Below the pieces are notes generated by a model that was not told the DNA's origin, searched no databases, and was given only the letters and a program-made list of their open reading frames with translations. Positions 24,486 through 32,204 of a stretch of DNA of 64,000 nucleotides are shown here, piece after piece. The DNA lies in assembly GCA_044445605.1 (NCBI GenBank), contig JBIOEA010000001.1, positions 1 through 64,000 on the forward strand, given 5' to 3'. The position numbers and the translations under genes were made by a program. The stretch's first letter is position 1. Every line of letters begins with the position of its first letter. The DNA is from CAWKDC01 sp044445605. GTDB taxonomy: Bacteria > Pseudomonadota > Gammaproteobacteria > JABCZS01.

Positions 24486-24547
24486 TGTCCACTATGTCCA
24501 TCTTGTCCGCGCAAAATTGAAATAGGACATGGTGGACATACTGGACA
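24486..24547. repeat. 23-bp imperfect inverted repeat built from TGTCCA units (candidate origin/operator)
   Basis: TGTCCACTATGTCCATCTTG (24486 on, ending at 24508) and its inverted partner (24525-24547, aGGACATgGTGGACATac...) match at 20 of 23 positions across a 16-base spacer. Each arm holds three TGTCC units. It lies right after the ATPase gene, in the 135-base gap before the next gene. Iteron-like repeats next to a replication ATPase suggest an origin or operator. Confidence 0.65.
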
Positions 24548-24610
24548 AACGTTACGCACTTATTTTATATCTTAATCAAAATATACACCTTACTCTAGGA
24601 GCTATAAACC

Positions 24611-25207
24611 ATGACCGATGAGACAGCACTCAAGAACATGAAGCCATGCACCCCCAGCGCAAAGGAAAGCAAAAAAGTTTCGCGGCCAGCGCTTTACATG
24701 CAAACCGAAACCCAAGCGGCTTTGATGCTCGAGAACATCACGGACTCGCAGATGGGTGATACAAATACCTTCAGAACAGCAATCCAGGATGCAATGGAGA
24801 ACATTCTCAATGAAGGTCTGAATGAAACACAAAAGATCCTTGCAGCCAATATTGTAACCCTCAATGTCCTGTCGAATACTATGCTTGGCAAGGCGTGTCG
24901 CTCATTGCTTCCTGAGACCATACATGCCCAAGCTGACATCGGGCTACGCGCACAAGAGCAAGTTCGCAAAACCATTCTTGCCCTCCATCAACTCAAGAAC
25001 CCTAAACAAAACATGTATGTCGCTCAACAAAACGTTGCAAATATTCAGCAGATCAATAATGATACAAAGGCAAAACCTGAAAACGAACTGATAAGCGAGG
25101 CACCTCATGCGACACTGGAGCAAAGAAGAGCGTCTGAAACAATCTCAAATGATCCGCGAATCAAAGCCATGGCTGAACTCTACGGGCCCGAGAACGAACG
25201 AGGGTAA
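24611..25207 (+). CDS. Uncharacterised island protein
   Basis: 198 residues with a good AGGAG site. The sequence is helical and soluble: a basic Lys/Ser-rich N-terminus (residues 10-25), a central region (LNEGLNETQKILAANIVTL), ALHQLKNPKQNMYVAQQNV, and a Glu/Ala-rich tail. It resembles hypothetical proteins carried next to the HWS-type small protein in other proteobacterial islands, but I cannot name a family. Its last 101 bases overlap the next gene in another frame. Confidence 0.6.
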   Translation: MTDETALKNMKPCTPSAKESKKVSRPALYMQTETQAALMLENITDSQMGDTNTFRTAIQDAMENILNEGLNETQKILAANIVTLNVLSNTMLGKACRSLLPETIHAQADIGLRAQEQVRKTILALHQLKNPKQNMYVAQQNVANIQQINNDTKAKPENELISEAPHATLEQRRASETISNDPRIKAMAELYGPENERG

Positions 25208-25325
25208 AAGTATTGCAAAGATGAATGCGTTAGCCTCTGGGGTGTTTATTGCCGAGTTGCAGGCAGCTAGGAAAATTCTGACCAATTGTACTAAACTTGT
25301 TCGTACTGCGAATTGCAAAGGTTGA
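25107..25325 (+). CDS. Small island protein with HWSxEERxxQ...STGPRTxEGK motif
   Basis: 72 residues reading in a different frame from the 3' end of the previous gene. The motif HWSKEERLKQSQMIRESKPW...STGPRTNEGKSIAKMNAL is a widely conserved small-protein signature in proteobacterial genomes, often near phage-like islands; function unknown. Start ATG 25107 has GAGG seven bases upstream. Because both frames carry recognisable protein-like sequence, this is a true overlap rather than a shadow. It ends six bases before the DUF2971 gene. Confidence 0.7.
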   Translation: MRHWSKEERLKQSQMIRESKPWLNSTGPRTNEGKSIAKMNALASGVFIAELQAARKILTNCTKLVRTANCKG

Positions 25326-25330
25326 TTCAA

Positions 25331-26170
25331 ATGAAAATGCATGATAAAAATATTCTACTCCATTTTACAACTTGCGAAGGCTTGAAGGGGATCCTAAAAA
25401 GCAATTCATTACGGCTAACACACTACGCAAGCATGAAGGATCGATCTGAATTATCAGCGATACAACCAAATGATATTAAAAAAATGTTGCTCTCAAACGG
25501 TTTTCATCCAAACAATGTAAAAATCTACCAAGAAAGCATGGATCTTGCTTTCAGAAAGGATTTTACCGGACCCTACATAATCTCATTCCATTCTATTGAA
25601 AAAACCGCTCTCAAATGTACTGATCATATGTGGAAAGAATATGCAAGAAATGGGGTGGCAATAATTTTTGACAAGGATGAACTAGTTAAACAAATTGATT
25701 CCATAACACATGAGAAGGCATTGACTTCAAATGTCTGCTATACCAAGGAGCTATTAAGAAAAACTGGCACCACCTTAAAGTCATTTCAAATCGGAGAGAA
25801 GTTTCAAAGAGTAAACAAAACAGGTTGTTCCGAGGACGCTATAAGTATATTTCATGATGATTGCTTGATCGCCTTGCAAGGGCTAGCCACTGACTATATT
25901 AAAATGCGTTGGCTTACGAAAAAAAGAAAATACCGAAATGAACATGAATTTAGAATAATTCTCTCGGAAATCAAATCGAATAGCATTTTCCGCGAGACCA
26001 AAATAAATCATAAAGACAAGTCAATTAGTGTTGTAGAAATACCAATTAACGAGCTTCCAAAGTATGTTAAAGGAATACTTTTAGATCCCATCGGTAATCG
26101 CGACAAACTCAGAAATGATATTCAGAAGCTCTTGGCTGAGCTAAATCTTGAACACATCGACCTTATTTAG
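25331..26170 (+). CDS. DUF2971 family protein
   Basis: 279 residues from ATG 25331 (a TTG at 25313 is also open). The N-terminus LLHFTTCEGLKGILKSNSLRLTHYASMKDRSELS is the DUF2971 entry motif (H-x-T near 10, then L-x-L-x-x-x-x-x-x-x-D-x-x-E). Later, YIISFHSIEKTALKCTDHMWKEYARNGVAIIF matches the family's W-x-x-Y-G-x-x-G-V-x-I-x-F block; FRIIL appears near 220. Function is unknown; members occur in islands and near defence genes. Cargo region of the ssrA island, convergent with the HEPN gene 41 bases away. Confidence 0.8.
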   Translation: MKMHDKNILLHFTTCEGLKGILKSNSLRLTHYASMKDRSELSAIQPNDIKKMLLSNGFHPNNVKIYQESMDLAFRKDFTGPYIISFHSIEKTALKCTDHMWKEYARNGVAIIFDKDELVKQIDSITHEKALTSNVCYTKELLRKTGTTLKSFQIGEKFQRVNKTGCSEDAISIFHDDCLIALQGLATDYIKMRWLTKKRKYRNEHEFRIILSEIKSNSIFRETKINHKDKSISVVEIPINELPKYVKGILLDPIGNRDKLRNDIQKLLAELNLEHIDLI

Positions 26171-26211
26171 AATCAAATTTCAATTTTCATGTCAATTTAG
26201 AAGGCTCCATC

Positions 26212-27435
26212 TCACTCTGTATTTTTGTTTGAAAGAATCATTTTTCTCAACCATGTCTCTAAACTAAGTGTTCTTGTTAGATTTAAACCAAATTTTTCCT
26301 GATAAATTACACTTGGTTCATTCTTACCTGAGGTCAACGCGACATCCTTAATAAGCATCGGTCTGGCTTGATTTTTATCCTTTTTGTCAAAATAAAGTGC
26401 TCCGAAAGTAATTTTGGAGGCAGCCTCGTGGAGTTGGGCTGCCAAAGACTCGTCACTAGAATCGCCAAGGCTAGGTAACTCATGTGTACCATTTACTATC
26501 ATATGTCGAAACGCTTCTATCAATAATTGGAAAGCAGATACCAAGTGTTTAAAGCCAAGAATTTTTTGGTGCTTATTCCTGGGTTGAATATCTAACCTCA
26601 CTGGAAATGGCATGCACGGCATATGCGGATAAAATCCAAAGTCATCACTACCATGCAAGAACGCAGACCTAGCTTCATACATATTCTTTATGTCAATTTC
26701 TGATAAATCAGAACCAATTAATTGAGGGTTTGTACTCAGCTGGAGAGTTATAGAACGAGAATCACCATGACAAAACAACGCCTCGAGCGCCATTACCAAC
26801 CACACAATATCATCATGCTCTGTGTTCTCTGAAAAAAGCAAACGATTAAATGCAGCAACTGACCTTCCCAACAATGATGTTGTATCATACCCATTCCTCT
26901 TAATTCCTCTTAGCCAATGGTATGCAAACAATGTAGATATATTCATTTCATCCAGCTGCCTCGGAAGATCATATCTAAGAAACTGCAGCAAATTAATATA
27001 CTTTACGAATTTAAAAGTTATAAAATTCTCGCCATTCACGACTACCCTATACTCACGAACACCAACGACACCAGGAAAGGCAATATTACTGGCCGTTATC
27101 AAATCGATAGCATTCGCATAAAAATAATTTACATGCCCATTTCTACAGAGATTTTTATAGAGGTCATCGCTTTGAACTTGCCCATTGGAAAGAGGCTGGT
27201 CAATAAAAACCTTTGAAAGCTTAAGCACAACTATAGTGGCATAAGAATTTGCATCACTCCCAGCACAAGATGACTCCAGAAGTTGACATGCGTCACAAAA
27301 CACATTTGCCACATCTTCAATTTTTGAAATTGCTTTCTCGAAAAGTGCAAGACACCTCACCGTATCATTATCCGCTATACTCCTAAATTGCGTTAGCTCA
27401 AGATAAATATCAACTTCTGTTTTAAAACCACTCAT
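26212..27435 (-). CDS. Apea-like HEPN domain protein (predicted RNase, candidate defence gene)
   Basis: 407 residues; start 27435 preceded by GAGGTG. The N-terminal two-thirds are unrecognised. Near 215-262 the Apea-like HEPN signature is visible: VMALEALFCHGDSRSITLQL, then IDIKNMYEARSAFLHG, giving R256-x4-H261, the RX4-6H catalytic motif of HEPN ribonucleases. A C-terminal ~120 residues follow. HEPN proteins in mobile islands are often toxins or abortive-infection nucleases (family knowledge); here there is no direct evidence of function. The gene is AT-rich, is oriented toward the DUF2971 gene, and is the last gene of the island. Confidence 0.8.
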   Translation of the reverse strand: MSGFKTEVDIYLELTQFRSIADNDTVRCLALFEKAISKIEDVANVFCDACQLLESSCAGSDANSYATIVVLKLSKVFIDQPLSNGQVQSDDLYKNLCRNGHVNYFYANAIDLITASNIAFPGVVGVREYRVVVNGENFITFKFVKYINLLQFLRYDLPRQLDEMNISTLFAYHWLRGIKRNGYDTTSLLGRSVAAFNRLLFSENTEHDDIVWLVMALEALFCHGDSRSITLQLSTNPQLIGSDLSEIDIKNMYEARSAFLHGSDDFGFYPHMPCMPFPVRLDIQPRNKHQKILGFKHLVSAFQLLIEAFRHMIVNGTHELPSLGDSSDESLAAQLHEAASKITFGALYFDKKDKNQARPMLIKDVALTSGKNEPSVIYQEKFGLNLTRTLSLETWLRKMILSNKNTE

Positions 27436-27650
27436 CCCAACACCTCAACTCACTAATCATTATTCTAATAAAGTCAATTACAACATCAATTTAAAATGAT
27501 TTCACCTGTTTTTATAATTATATTAACATATCAAAAAGCTGTTAATCGCAATGAGCTGGGGGCTTTTCTGGGGGCTTATTTCAAAACCACATTAATGAAC
27601 AATAATAAAATCAATCACCTAAGCTACCAGTGTGATTGACGCCACCGCAT
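27436..27650. other. Right end of the ssrA island with end-motif repeat and weak attR-like site
   Basis: AT-rich, gene-free. Holds the second copy of the end motif (gctgggggcttttctggggg, 27555 onward) and gattgacgccacc (27634-27646), which matches the tmRNA 3' segment gattcccgccacc at 11 of 13 bases. The latter is a weak candidate for a degenerate attR. Confidence 0.45.
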
Positions 27651-27655
27651 TTGAA

Positions 27656-27678
27656 ATAAAAAGGCCAGCTATGCTGGC
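27656..27678 (-). terminator. Intrinsic terminator of the metallophosphoesterase gene
   Basis: On the minus strand GCCAGC-ATA-GCTGGC is followed by CTTTTTATTT. It lies 28 bases past the stop codon of the phosphoesterase gene and marks ordinary chromosome resuming after the island. Confidence 0.85.
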
Positions 27679-27705
27679 ACTCTCAAAGCAAACTTAAAAT
27701 GTGGC

Positions 27706-28512
27706 TTAAACACTAATCACTTCCTGCACCTGTGGCTCATAATACTCAGCCTCTCCCGTTTTTACAATTAAATTGTCGAGTGGCTGAAACATTGCCTTAC
27801 TATGTGTATGACCACACAAGACCAAAAAATCAATGCATGGATTATTCTGAGCAATCTCCATCAGCACATCGCCCACAACCTTGGAACCGAAAAATGGGAG
27901 CCAATCGTCATCGCTTATCTTACCTTCGTGGATACAAGTCTCCCTATATGGAGGGACATGCGTCAGCACGATGATTTTCTTGGGGCTCAAATGACATGCA
28001 TCAATAAGATTCATTTTTAACTCGAATGCATCTTTATCCGCTAGCTGCTGCATTTTATCTAATAACTGGTACTTTCCAAGAATATTCTCTTGAAATAAGT
28101 CAGCGATAAGCCGACTATCATTCAGCACAACCCTACTATTTTTGTAGTCACCCAAACGTCCATCTGCCCAACCGTCTTGTCCCACCAAAATAGTATTGGT
28201 TCCAATATGCCGGAATCCGGATGCAGGCAACCAAAATAATTTATCATTCGACTCGGTCAAAGAGGTCAATGAATTGTGCATTTCTTCAACAGAGCCCCTA
28301 TAGTAGTCATGGTTACCCAGTATAAAATATATCGGCTTCCCAACTTTATCAGCCATTTCTTCCATAATACTGATTAACGAAGGCGCCTCTGCAATATCAC
28401 CTGAAATGAGAACCCCGTCCACTCGTGAATCGATGATTTTCTCATAGAACAAGCCTCGCTCTGCCTTTTCTAAAAAATTAAGATGAATGTCTGTCAACCA
28501 TGCTAACTTCAT
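27706..28512 (-). CDS. Calcineurin-like metallophosphoesterase
   Basis: 268 residues with all metal-site motifs of the family in order: D-x-H (TDIHLN, near residue 7), GDIAEAP (about 37), GNHDYY (about 66), H in LTHVPPY (about 184) and GHTH (about 233). Start ATG 28512 is preceded by AAGGAG. Substrate unknown: the family covers nucleotide, phosphoprotein and phospholipid phosphodiesterases. No signal peptide, so cytoplasmic. Stands alone beside the island. Confidence 0.88.
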   Translation of the reverse strand: MKLAWLTDIHLNFLEKAERGLFYEKIIDSRVDGVLISGDIAEAPSLISIMEEMADKVGKPIYFILGNHDYYRGSVEEMHNSLTSLTESNDKLFWLPASGFRHIGTNTILVGQDGWADGRLGDYKNSRVVLNDSRLIADLFQENILGKYQLLDKMQQLADKDAFELKMNLIDACHLSPKKIIVLTHVPPYRETCIHEGKISDDDWLPFFGSKVVGDVLMEIAQNNPCIDFLVLCGHTHSKAMFQPLDNLIVKTGEAEYYEPQVQEVISV

Positions 28513-28845
28513 TTCAAACTCCTTCCTAAACGCTGCATACTTGCCTTTTATGCGCCATGAATTTTACCTGCGCGACGTATCCCAAGTCAAAAAACAATTC
28601 AAATTCAATGGGACCTACAGCACATGTTACTGGAATGCACTATTTTATGAAACATGGGACTTGTGACTCAATTAATCAAAACTCTTCCAATCATTCAAGC
28701 ATGAGAAGGATTTTTTCTTTGAGGCATTACCTGGCCATTTAAACTGCACAATTGAATATGAGAAAAGAAAGACCTAAGCATAGACAAAGCAACAATGATG
28801 TAATACACTTTAGACAAATATTTTTCATGTATAAGGACATCATCA
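28513..28845. pseudogene. Gene-free gap holding a remnant of a nucleotidyltransferase C-terminus
   Basis: At 28718-28777 a plus-strand frame reads FEALPGHLNCTIEYEKRKT then stop. It matches, at DNA and protein level, the remnant at 32112-32166 (FIEALPGHLNYTHEFKERK). Both resemble the C-terminal end of a DUF-type nucleotidyltransferase found paired with an HTH protein. The rest of the gap has no supported gene; an ATG-initiated frame at 28557-28742 is in a different frame and is not convincing. Confidence 0.55.
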
Positions 28846-29649
28846 TTGAAAAATTTAGTCAAGATATTTGGCTTATTATGGATAAGTCACTCAGTTTATG
28901 CTGATGGTTTGGGGCAAGCGCCACACAACAAAGAAGCATCGACACATTACGGCATGCACCAGAGCCCACGCTTCGAAGCGTCTGTCCTTGTAGGTGGTAG
29001 CTACATACCGAACACCATTGAAGGACAATCTTTAGCATTATTGCCATATGAGATTGGGCCCTATGCTGATACATTTACCGATCAAAGCGATGCGGGAGCT
29101 TTTAACTGGGGCGTAGACGCAAAATATCGTTTTAAACTTCACAAACCATCAGCTCAGCATTATATCTTTGATTCTATTGGAGCTGGCATAGGTGTTTTTC
29201 AAATAACAAGCTTTGATCAAACTGGGAACGTATTACAATTTAATATGCCAGAGTTTGAAAATTATACGTATAACTTGAATTTGAAGACTACTCGGATAAT
29301 GGCCGACTTCGATGTGGATTTTATCGGCATACAACATTTTATTCCTTTTATTGAAGGTGGCATTGGTGCCGCAAGCACCACCGTCTCATATGATAGTGAG
29401 CCCATTCCGCCTATAAGTGGTCCAGATTTTACACTTCATGACAAAACAAGCTGGAACTTTGCTTATCAAGTAGGGGCAGGTGTCAAGTATGTTATTGATA
29501 CCCATTTCATCTTATCTTTGCATTATCTTTATGCCAACATGGGTAAAGTCGATTCATCTACCTCAGGTAGTACAACAGACTTGGCAGCACCGTTGACCGT
29601 GGACATGAGCACACAAAATTTCTTGTTTGGCTTCACGTATGCGATGTAA
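28846..29649 (+). CDS. Outer-membrane beta-barrel protein
   Basis: 267 residues with a signal peptide ending SVYA-D (MKNLVKIFGLLWISHSVYA). Alternating strands such as FEASVLVGGSYI, NWGVDAKYRFKL, IMADFDVDFIG, PFIEGGIGAAS, YQVGAGVKYVID and FILSLHYLYANMG, with a final strand LFGFTYAM, indicate a small (8-12 strand) barrel of the OmpA/OmpW type. The start is a TTG at 28846 preceded by AAGGA; no ATG fits the signal peptide. Immediately upstream of the thaumatin-like gene and possibly co-transcribed. Confidence 0.72.
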   Translation: MKNLVKIFGLLWISHSVYADGLGQAPHNKEASTHYGMHQSPRFEASVLVGGSYIPNTIEGQSLALLPYEIGPYADTFTDQSDAGAFNWGVDAKYRFKLHKPSAQHYIFDSIGAGIGVFQITSFDQTGNVLQFNMPEFENYTYNLNLKTTRIMADFDVDFIGIQHFIPFIEGGIGAASTTVSYDSEPIPPISGPDFTLHDKTSWNFAYQVGAGVKYVIDTHFILSLHYLYANMGKVDSSTSGSTTDLAAPLTVDMSTQNFLFGFTYAM

Positions 29650-29674
29650 CAACACAGTTTTATCAGGAGATATT

Positions 29675-31561
29675 ATGAAAAAGGGATTTTGGATTGGCAT
29701 TGGATTATTGATCATTTGTAACCCAATATTTGCAACCACGCCTTCGATGACGTATGCTTCCCAGCCTGCAGGGGCCGTATATAGCTTACCGGCAACATTG
29801 AGTGTTTATAACGCAGCGCCAGTTCCTCAAAATCTTTGTAGTCCAACCATTTCGGCAGGCTCAGAAAAAGCTACGTGTACCGGGGTGCCTGTGTGTAAGG
29901 GCTCGAATGTTCAAACCGCCTCTTTTTCTTGTTCAGTGACAACAAGTTGCAATAATACAGTACCTGCAAGTAAAGATGGAGGTAATTGCACGCTCTCTCT
30001 TAATGTCACCAAACCCAGTACCTTAGCAGCCTCCACACCTTTTTCATTTGCAGTAAGCTATGGCAGCTATAATACCCTGCTGGAATCTAATGCTTTCGTT
30101 ATCAATGGCGCTGGTCCATTACCTCCCGCTAATAGTTACCGCACCATTACATTTCATAACTCTTGTAACTCCACCATCTGGTTTGGCTCGATTACCGGCG
30201 CAGCACCAACGAAAAATATACTCACAGGCGGTAGCATCGATTGTACGGGCGGAAATCCGGGTAAGCAGGCATGTGTGGCTGCAGGAGGAGCGTGTTATTC
30301 GCGTATTGATCATCCTGATGCTTGCTTTAGCCAGGCCTGTAGTAGTGATAGCGATTGTATGACAGGCGCCTCGTGCTATGCTGCTACAGGGAAGTGTTAT
30401 TGGAATAATCCCACCCCACCAGCCCCAAATACTTCATTTCAGTTAACCACCGGGGATACGAACACGATAAAAATTCCTGAGTATACATCTAATGGAATTG
30501 GTGTCGTCTGGTCTGGCGCTTTTGGTGGTCGTACAGGTTGTACAACAGGAACATGCACATCTGCCTTGTGTACCGCAGGCGGAGCAAATGCACAAGGGGT
30601 TTGTTCGCTAGGCGTTGGATTTCAACAACCTGCAACACAAGCAGAACCTACCTTTATTACTTATCCCACAGGCACTGGTCCGGCAACCCCCCCTTCGGAT
30701 GCGTATGATGTCACCGTGATTAATGGGGCCAATGTTCCCATGTCTATGTATCCAACGAGTACGCCACTGCCTGGTTCGGGTGATCCTTTTAACTGTGGTG
30801 CAGCGGGATATGATGTAAGTGTTCCCACGGGAGCGTCACCAGACAACACTATTGGTGGATCAAGCTGGACTGTAGCTACGAATGCACCCAGTGTAGCGTA
30901 CCGTTATGTTGTGCCTACCGTTGCTTCACCAGAACCCTGCTCAGTAGATACGGATTGTTCTTCTTCTAGTGAATATTGTGGTTTAAGCTATGATTCTATT
31001 GGAAGTTCAAAGCTAGCAGGTACTAATAATCTCGTCTGTGGTACTTTCGCAGGTTGGTTCACAGCAGATCAAGTTTGTGGCACTAACAATAATTTCACGA
31101 CGGCTTTTGGTAAAGGTGGTGCATCAGTTTATAATTTTTACTGCGATACCCCCCTCATATCACCGGCACCAGTGGGAACAATGGCTAATTTGTATCAATG
31201 CAATGGAAATTATGCTAACAGCTGTTATTCAGCGGGTGCAACAGATAGCTGCTGTGGATGTGTGAATTGGAGTAGCCAAGGCACAGCGCTCCCAGTGCCT
31301 TCGAATTATGTATCAAATTGCCAAGCAGCAAACTCGACTTGGACAGGGTCATTTTCACCTGCTACTCAGCCTCAAGTGTATGATACTGTTTTATTCTTGA
31401 AACAATCGTGCCCTTCCTGTTATGTTTATCCGTTTGACGATGCAAGCTCGTCATTTACTTGCACCAATGGCACGTCATCAACGAACAACACCAAAGATTA
31501 TACTGTGGAGTTCTGTCCAGGCGGTGCTGGAAATACAGGTTTCCAACCACCGGCACACTAA
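29675..31561 (+). CDS. Secreted thaumatin-family protein with N-terminal Cys-rich region
   Basis: 628 residues from ATG 29675 (AGGAGA upstream), signal peptide MKKGFWIGIGLLIICNPIFA. Residues 25-145 are a Thr/Ser-rich, presumably Ig-like domain. From about 155 to the end there is a thaumatin-like fold: start motif TITFHNSCNSTIWFG, end motif VYDTVLFLKQSCPSCYVYPF followed by DDASSSFTC and VEFCPGG, as in plant thaumatins. Large Cys-rich inserts (around 220-265 and 435-455) expand it well beyond the plant size. About 40 Cys in total, consistent with export and disulfides. Function unknown: carbohydrate binding or glucanase-like activity is only a family hint. Confidence 0.85.
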   Translation: MKKGFWIGIGLLIICNPIFATTPSMTYASQPAGAVYSLPATLSVYNAAPVPQNLCSPTISAGSEKATCTGVPVCKGSNVQTASFSCSVTTSCNNTVPASKDGGNCTLSLNVTKPSTLAASTPFSFAVSYGSYNTLLESNAFVINGAGPLPPANSYRTITFHNSCNSTIWFGSITGAAPTKNILTGGSIDCTGGNPGKQACVAAGGACYSRIDHPDACFSQACSSDSDCMTGASCYAATGKCYWNNPTPPAPNTSFQLTTGDTNTIKIPEYTSNGIGVVWSGAFGGRTGCTTGTCTSALCTAGGANAQGVCSLGVGFQQPATQAEPTFITYPTGTGPATPPSDAYDVTVINGANVPMSMYPTSTPLPGSGDPFNCGAAGYDVSVPTGASPDNTIGGSSWTVATNAPSVAYRYVVPTVASPEPCSVDTDCSSSSEYCGLSYDSIGSSKLAGTNNLVCGTFAGWFTADQVCGTNNNFTTAFGKGGASVYNFYCDTPLISPAPVGTMANLYQCNGNYANSCYSAGATDSCCGCVNWSSQGTALPVPSNYVSNCQAANSTWTGSFSPATQPQVYDTVLFLKQSCPSCYVYPFDDASSSFTCTNGTSSTNNTKDYTVEFCPGGAGNTGFQPPAH

Positions 31562-31576
31562 AGGGGCATCTATCGT

Positions 31577-31604
31577 GTAGGGGTGAAACATCTTTCGCCC
31601 CTAC
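31577..31604. repeat. Dispersed hairpin repeat, nearly perfect copy
   Basis: GTAGGGGTGAAACATC then TTTCGCCCCTAC, a near-perfect 12-bp stem with a short loop. It sits 16 bases after the thaumatin-like gene and just before the truncated HTH gene. Confidence 0.85.
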
Positions 31605-31610
31605 AGAAGA

Positions 31611-32000
31611 GTGGCCCGATTTACGCAACAGCGCCCTACAAAGCCTGTACCTATTATGCATTCATGTGAGGAATTTTTTGTGCATGGTTTTAAATATGTT
31701 TTTCCAGCACAACTTGGAGCAAGTACGCGTGGCATTCCTACCAGTTATGCAGCACCAAGCTTTGGTGGCGAAATTCTTATAGGAAATGAACCAATACCTG
31801 TTTGGCCTTACGGCGAAGGCACAGATAGAGGAGCCGCACTTATACCGCTTCATTCATCTGTCCCTGAATCAATCCGCAAATATCCCGATCCCATATTTTA
31901 TGCTATATTGAGTCTCCTCGACGCAATCCGAATAGGTCGCGCACGAGAAAGAAATATCGGAAAACAAAAACTAACCGAAATACTTCAACTAAAAAAATAA
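31611..32000 (+). pseudogene. Truncated HTH-type regulator (C-terminal part only)
   Basis: The 129-residue frame carries FFVHGFKYVFPAQLGASTRG, IPTSYAAP, VWPYGEGTDRGAALIPLHSSVP and LLDAIRIGRARERNIGK. These are the conserved C-terminal motifs of a proteobacterial winged-helix regulator that is normally followed by a nucleotidyltransferase gene. The N-terminal DNA-binding domain is missing: the homology begins only at about residue 19, just after the dispersed repeat at 31577-31604. The downstream partner is reduced to a fragment. Confidence 0.6.
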
Positions 32001-32009
32001 AACGAAGGT

Positions 32010-32204
32010 GTTCAATGCATAAAAGATCTGCGCAACATAACCTTGACTCACTTATTCTCGTTGCAAATCGACTTAACGAACTTTGCATCGTTTCTTGATG
32101 TCAGCGAGTTTATTGAGGCACTCCCTGGACACTTAAACTACACACATGAATTCAAGGAAAGAAAGGACATTGTTCTTCAACGATTGATGCAATTATACAA
32201 TTAG
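32010..32204 (+). pseudogene. Remnant of nucleotidyltransferase partner (C-terminal fragment)
   Basis: In the same frame as the preceding truncated regulator, a stretch reads LTNFASFLDVSEFIEALPGH, LNYTHEFKERKD and IVLQRLMQLYN, ending in TAG at 32204. This is the ending expected of the nucleotidyltransferase normally encoded after that regulator (F-x-x-A-L-P-G-H-L). Only the C-terminal ~50 residues remain. A second, shorter copy of this fragment is at 28718-28777. An alternative start ATG at 32014 lies in another frame and hits a stop after 27 codons. Confidence 0.55.

Larger units (their letters stand above)
20004..27650. mobile_element. Integrative island (P4-satellite-like) inserted at the 3' end of ssrA
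   Basis: A tyrosine integrase begins 164 bases after the tmRNA end and reads away from it, the typical arrangement for islands using ssrA as attB. Cargo: integrase, two unknowns, an AlpA-type regulator, a phage-type ATPase, two more unknowns, a DUF2971 protein and an Apea-like HEPN protein. A pair of similar motifs (tgggggctt...aggggctt) lies near each end (20140-20162, 27556-27577), and gattgacgccacc (27634-27646) resembles the tmRNA segment gattcccgccacc (20007-20019; 11 of 13). The right end is therefore placed near 27650, just before the terminator of the next gene. The right half is visibly AT-richer than the flanks. Confidence 0.75.

Noticed and set aside
27634..27646. Exact attR site matching the tmRNA end
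   Set aside because: Only 11 of 13 bases match and the matching stretch is too short to claim a real attachment site; kept only as a weak candidate.
28557..28742. 61-codon frame between the phosphoesterase and barrel genes
   Set aside because: Runs in a different frame over the nucleotidyltransferase remnant; start lacks a good site.
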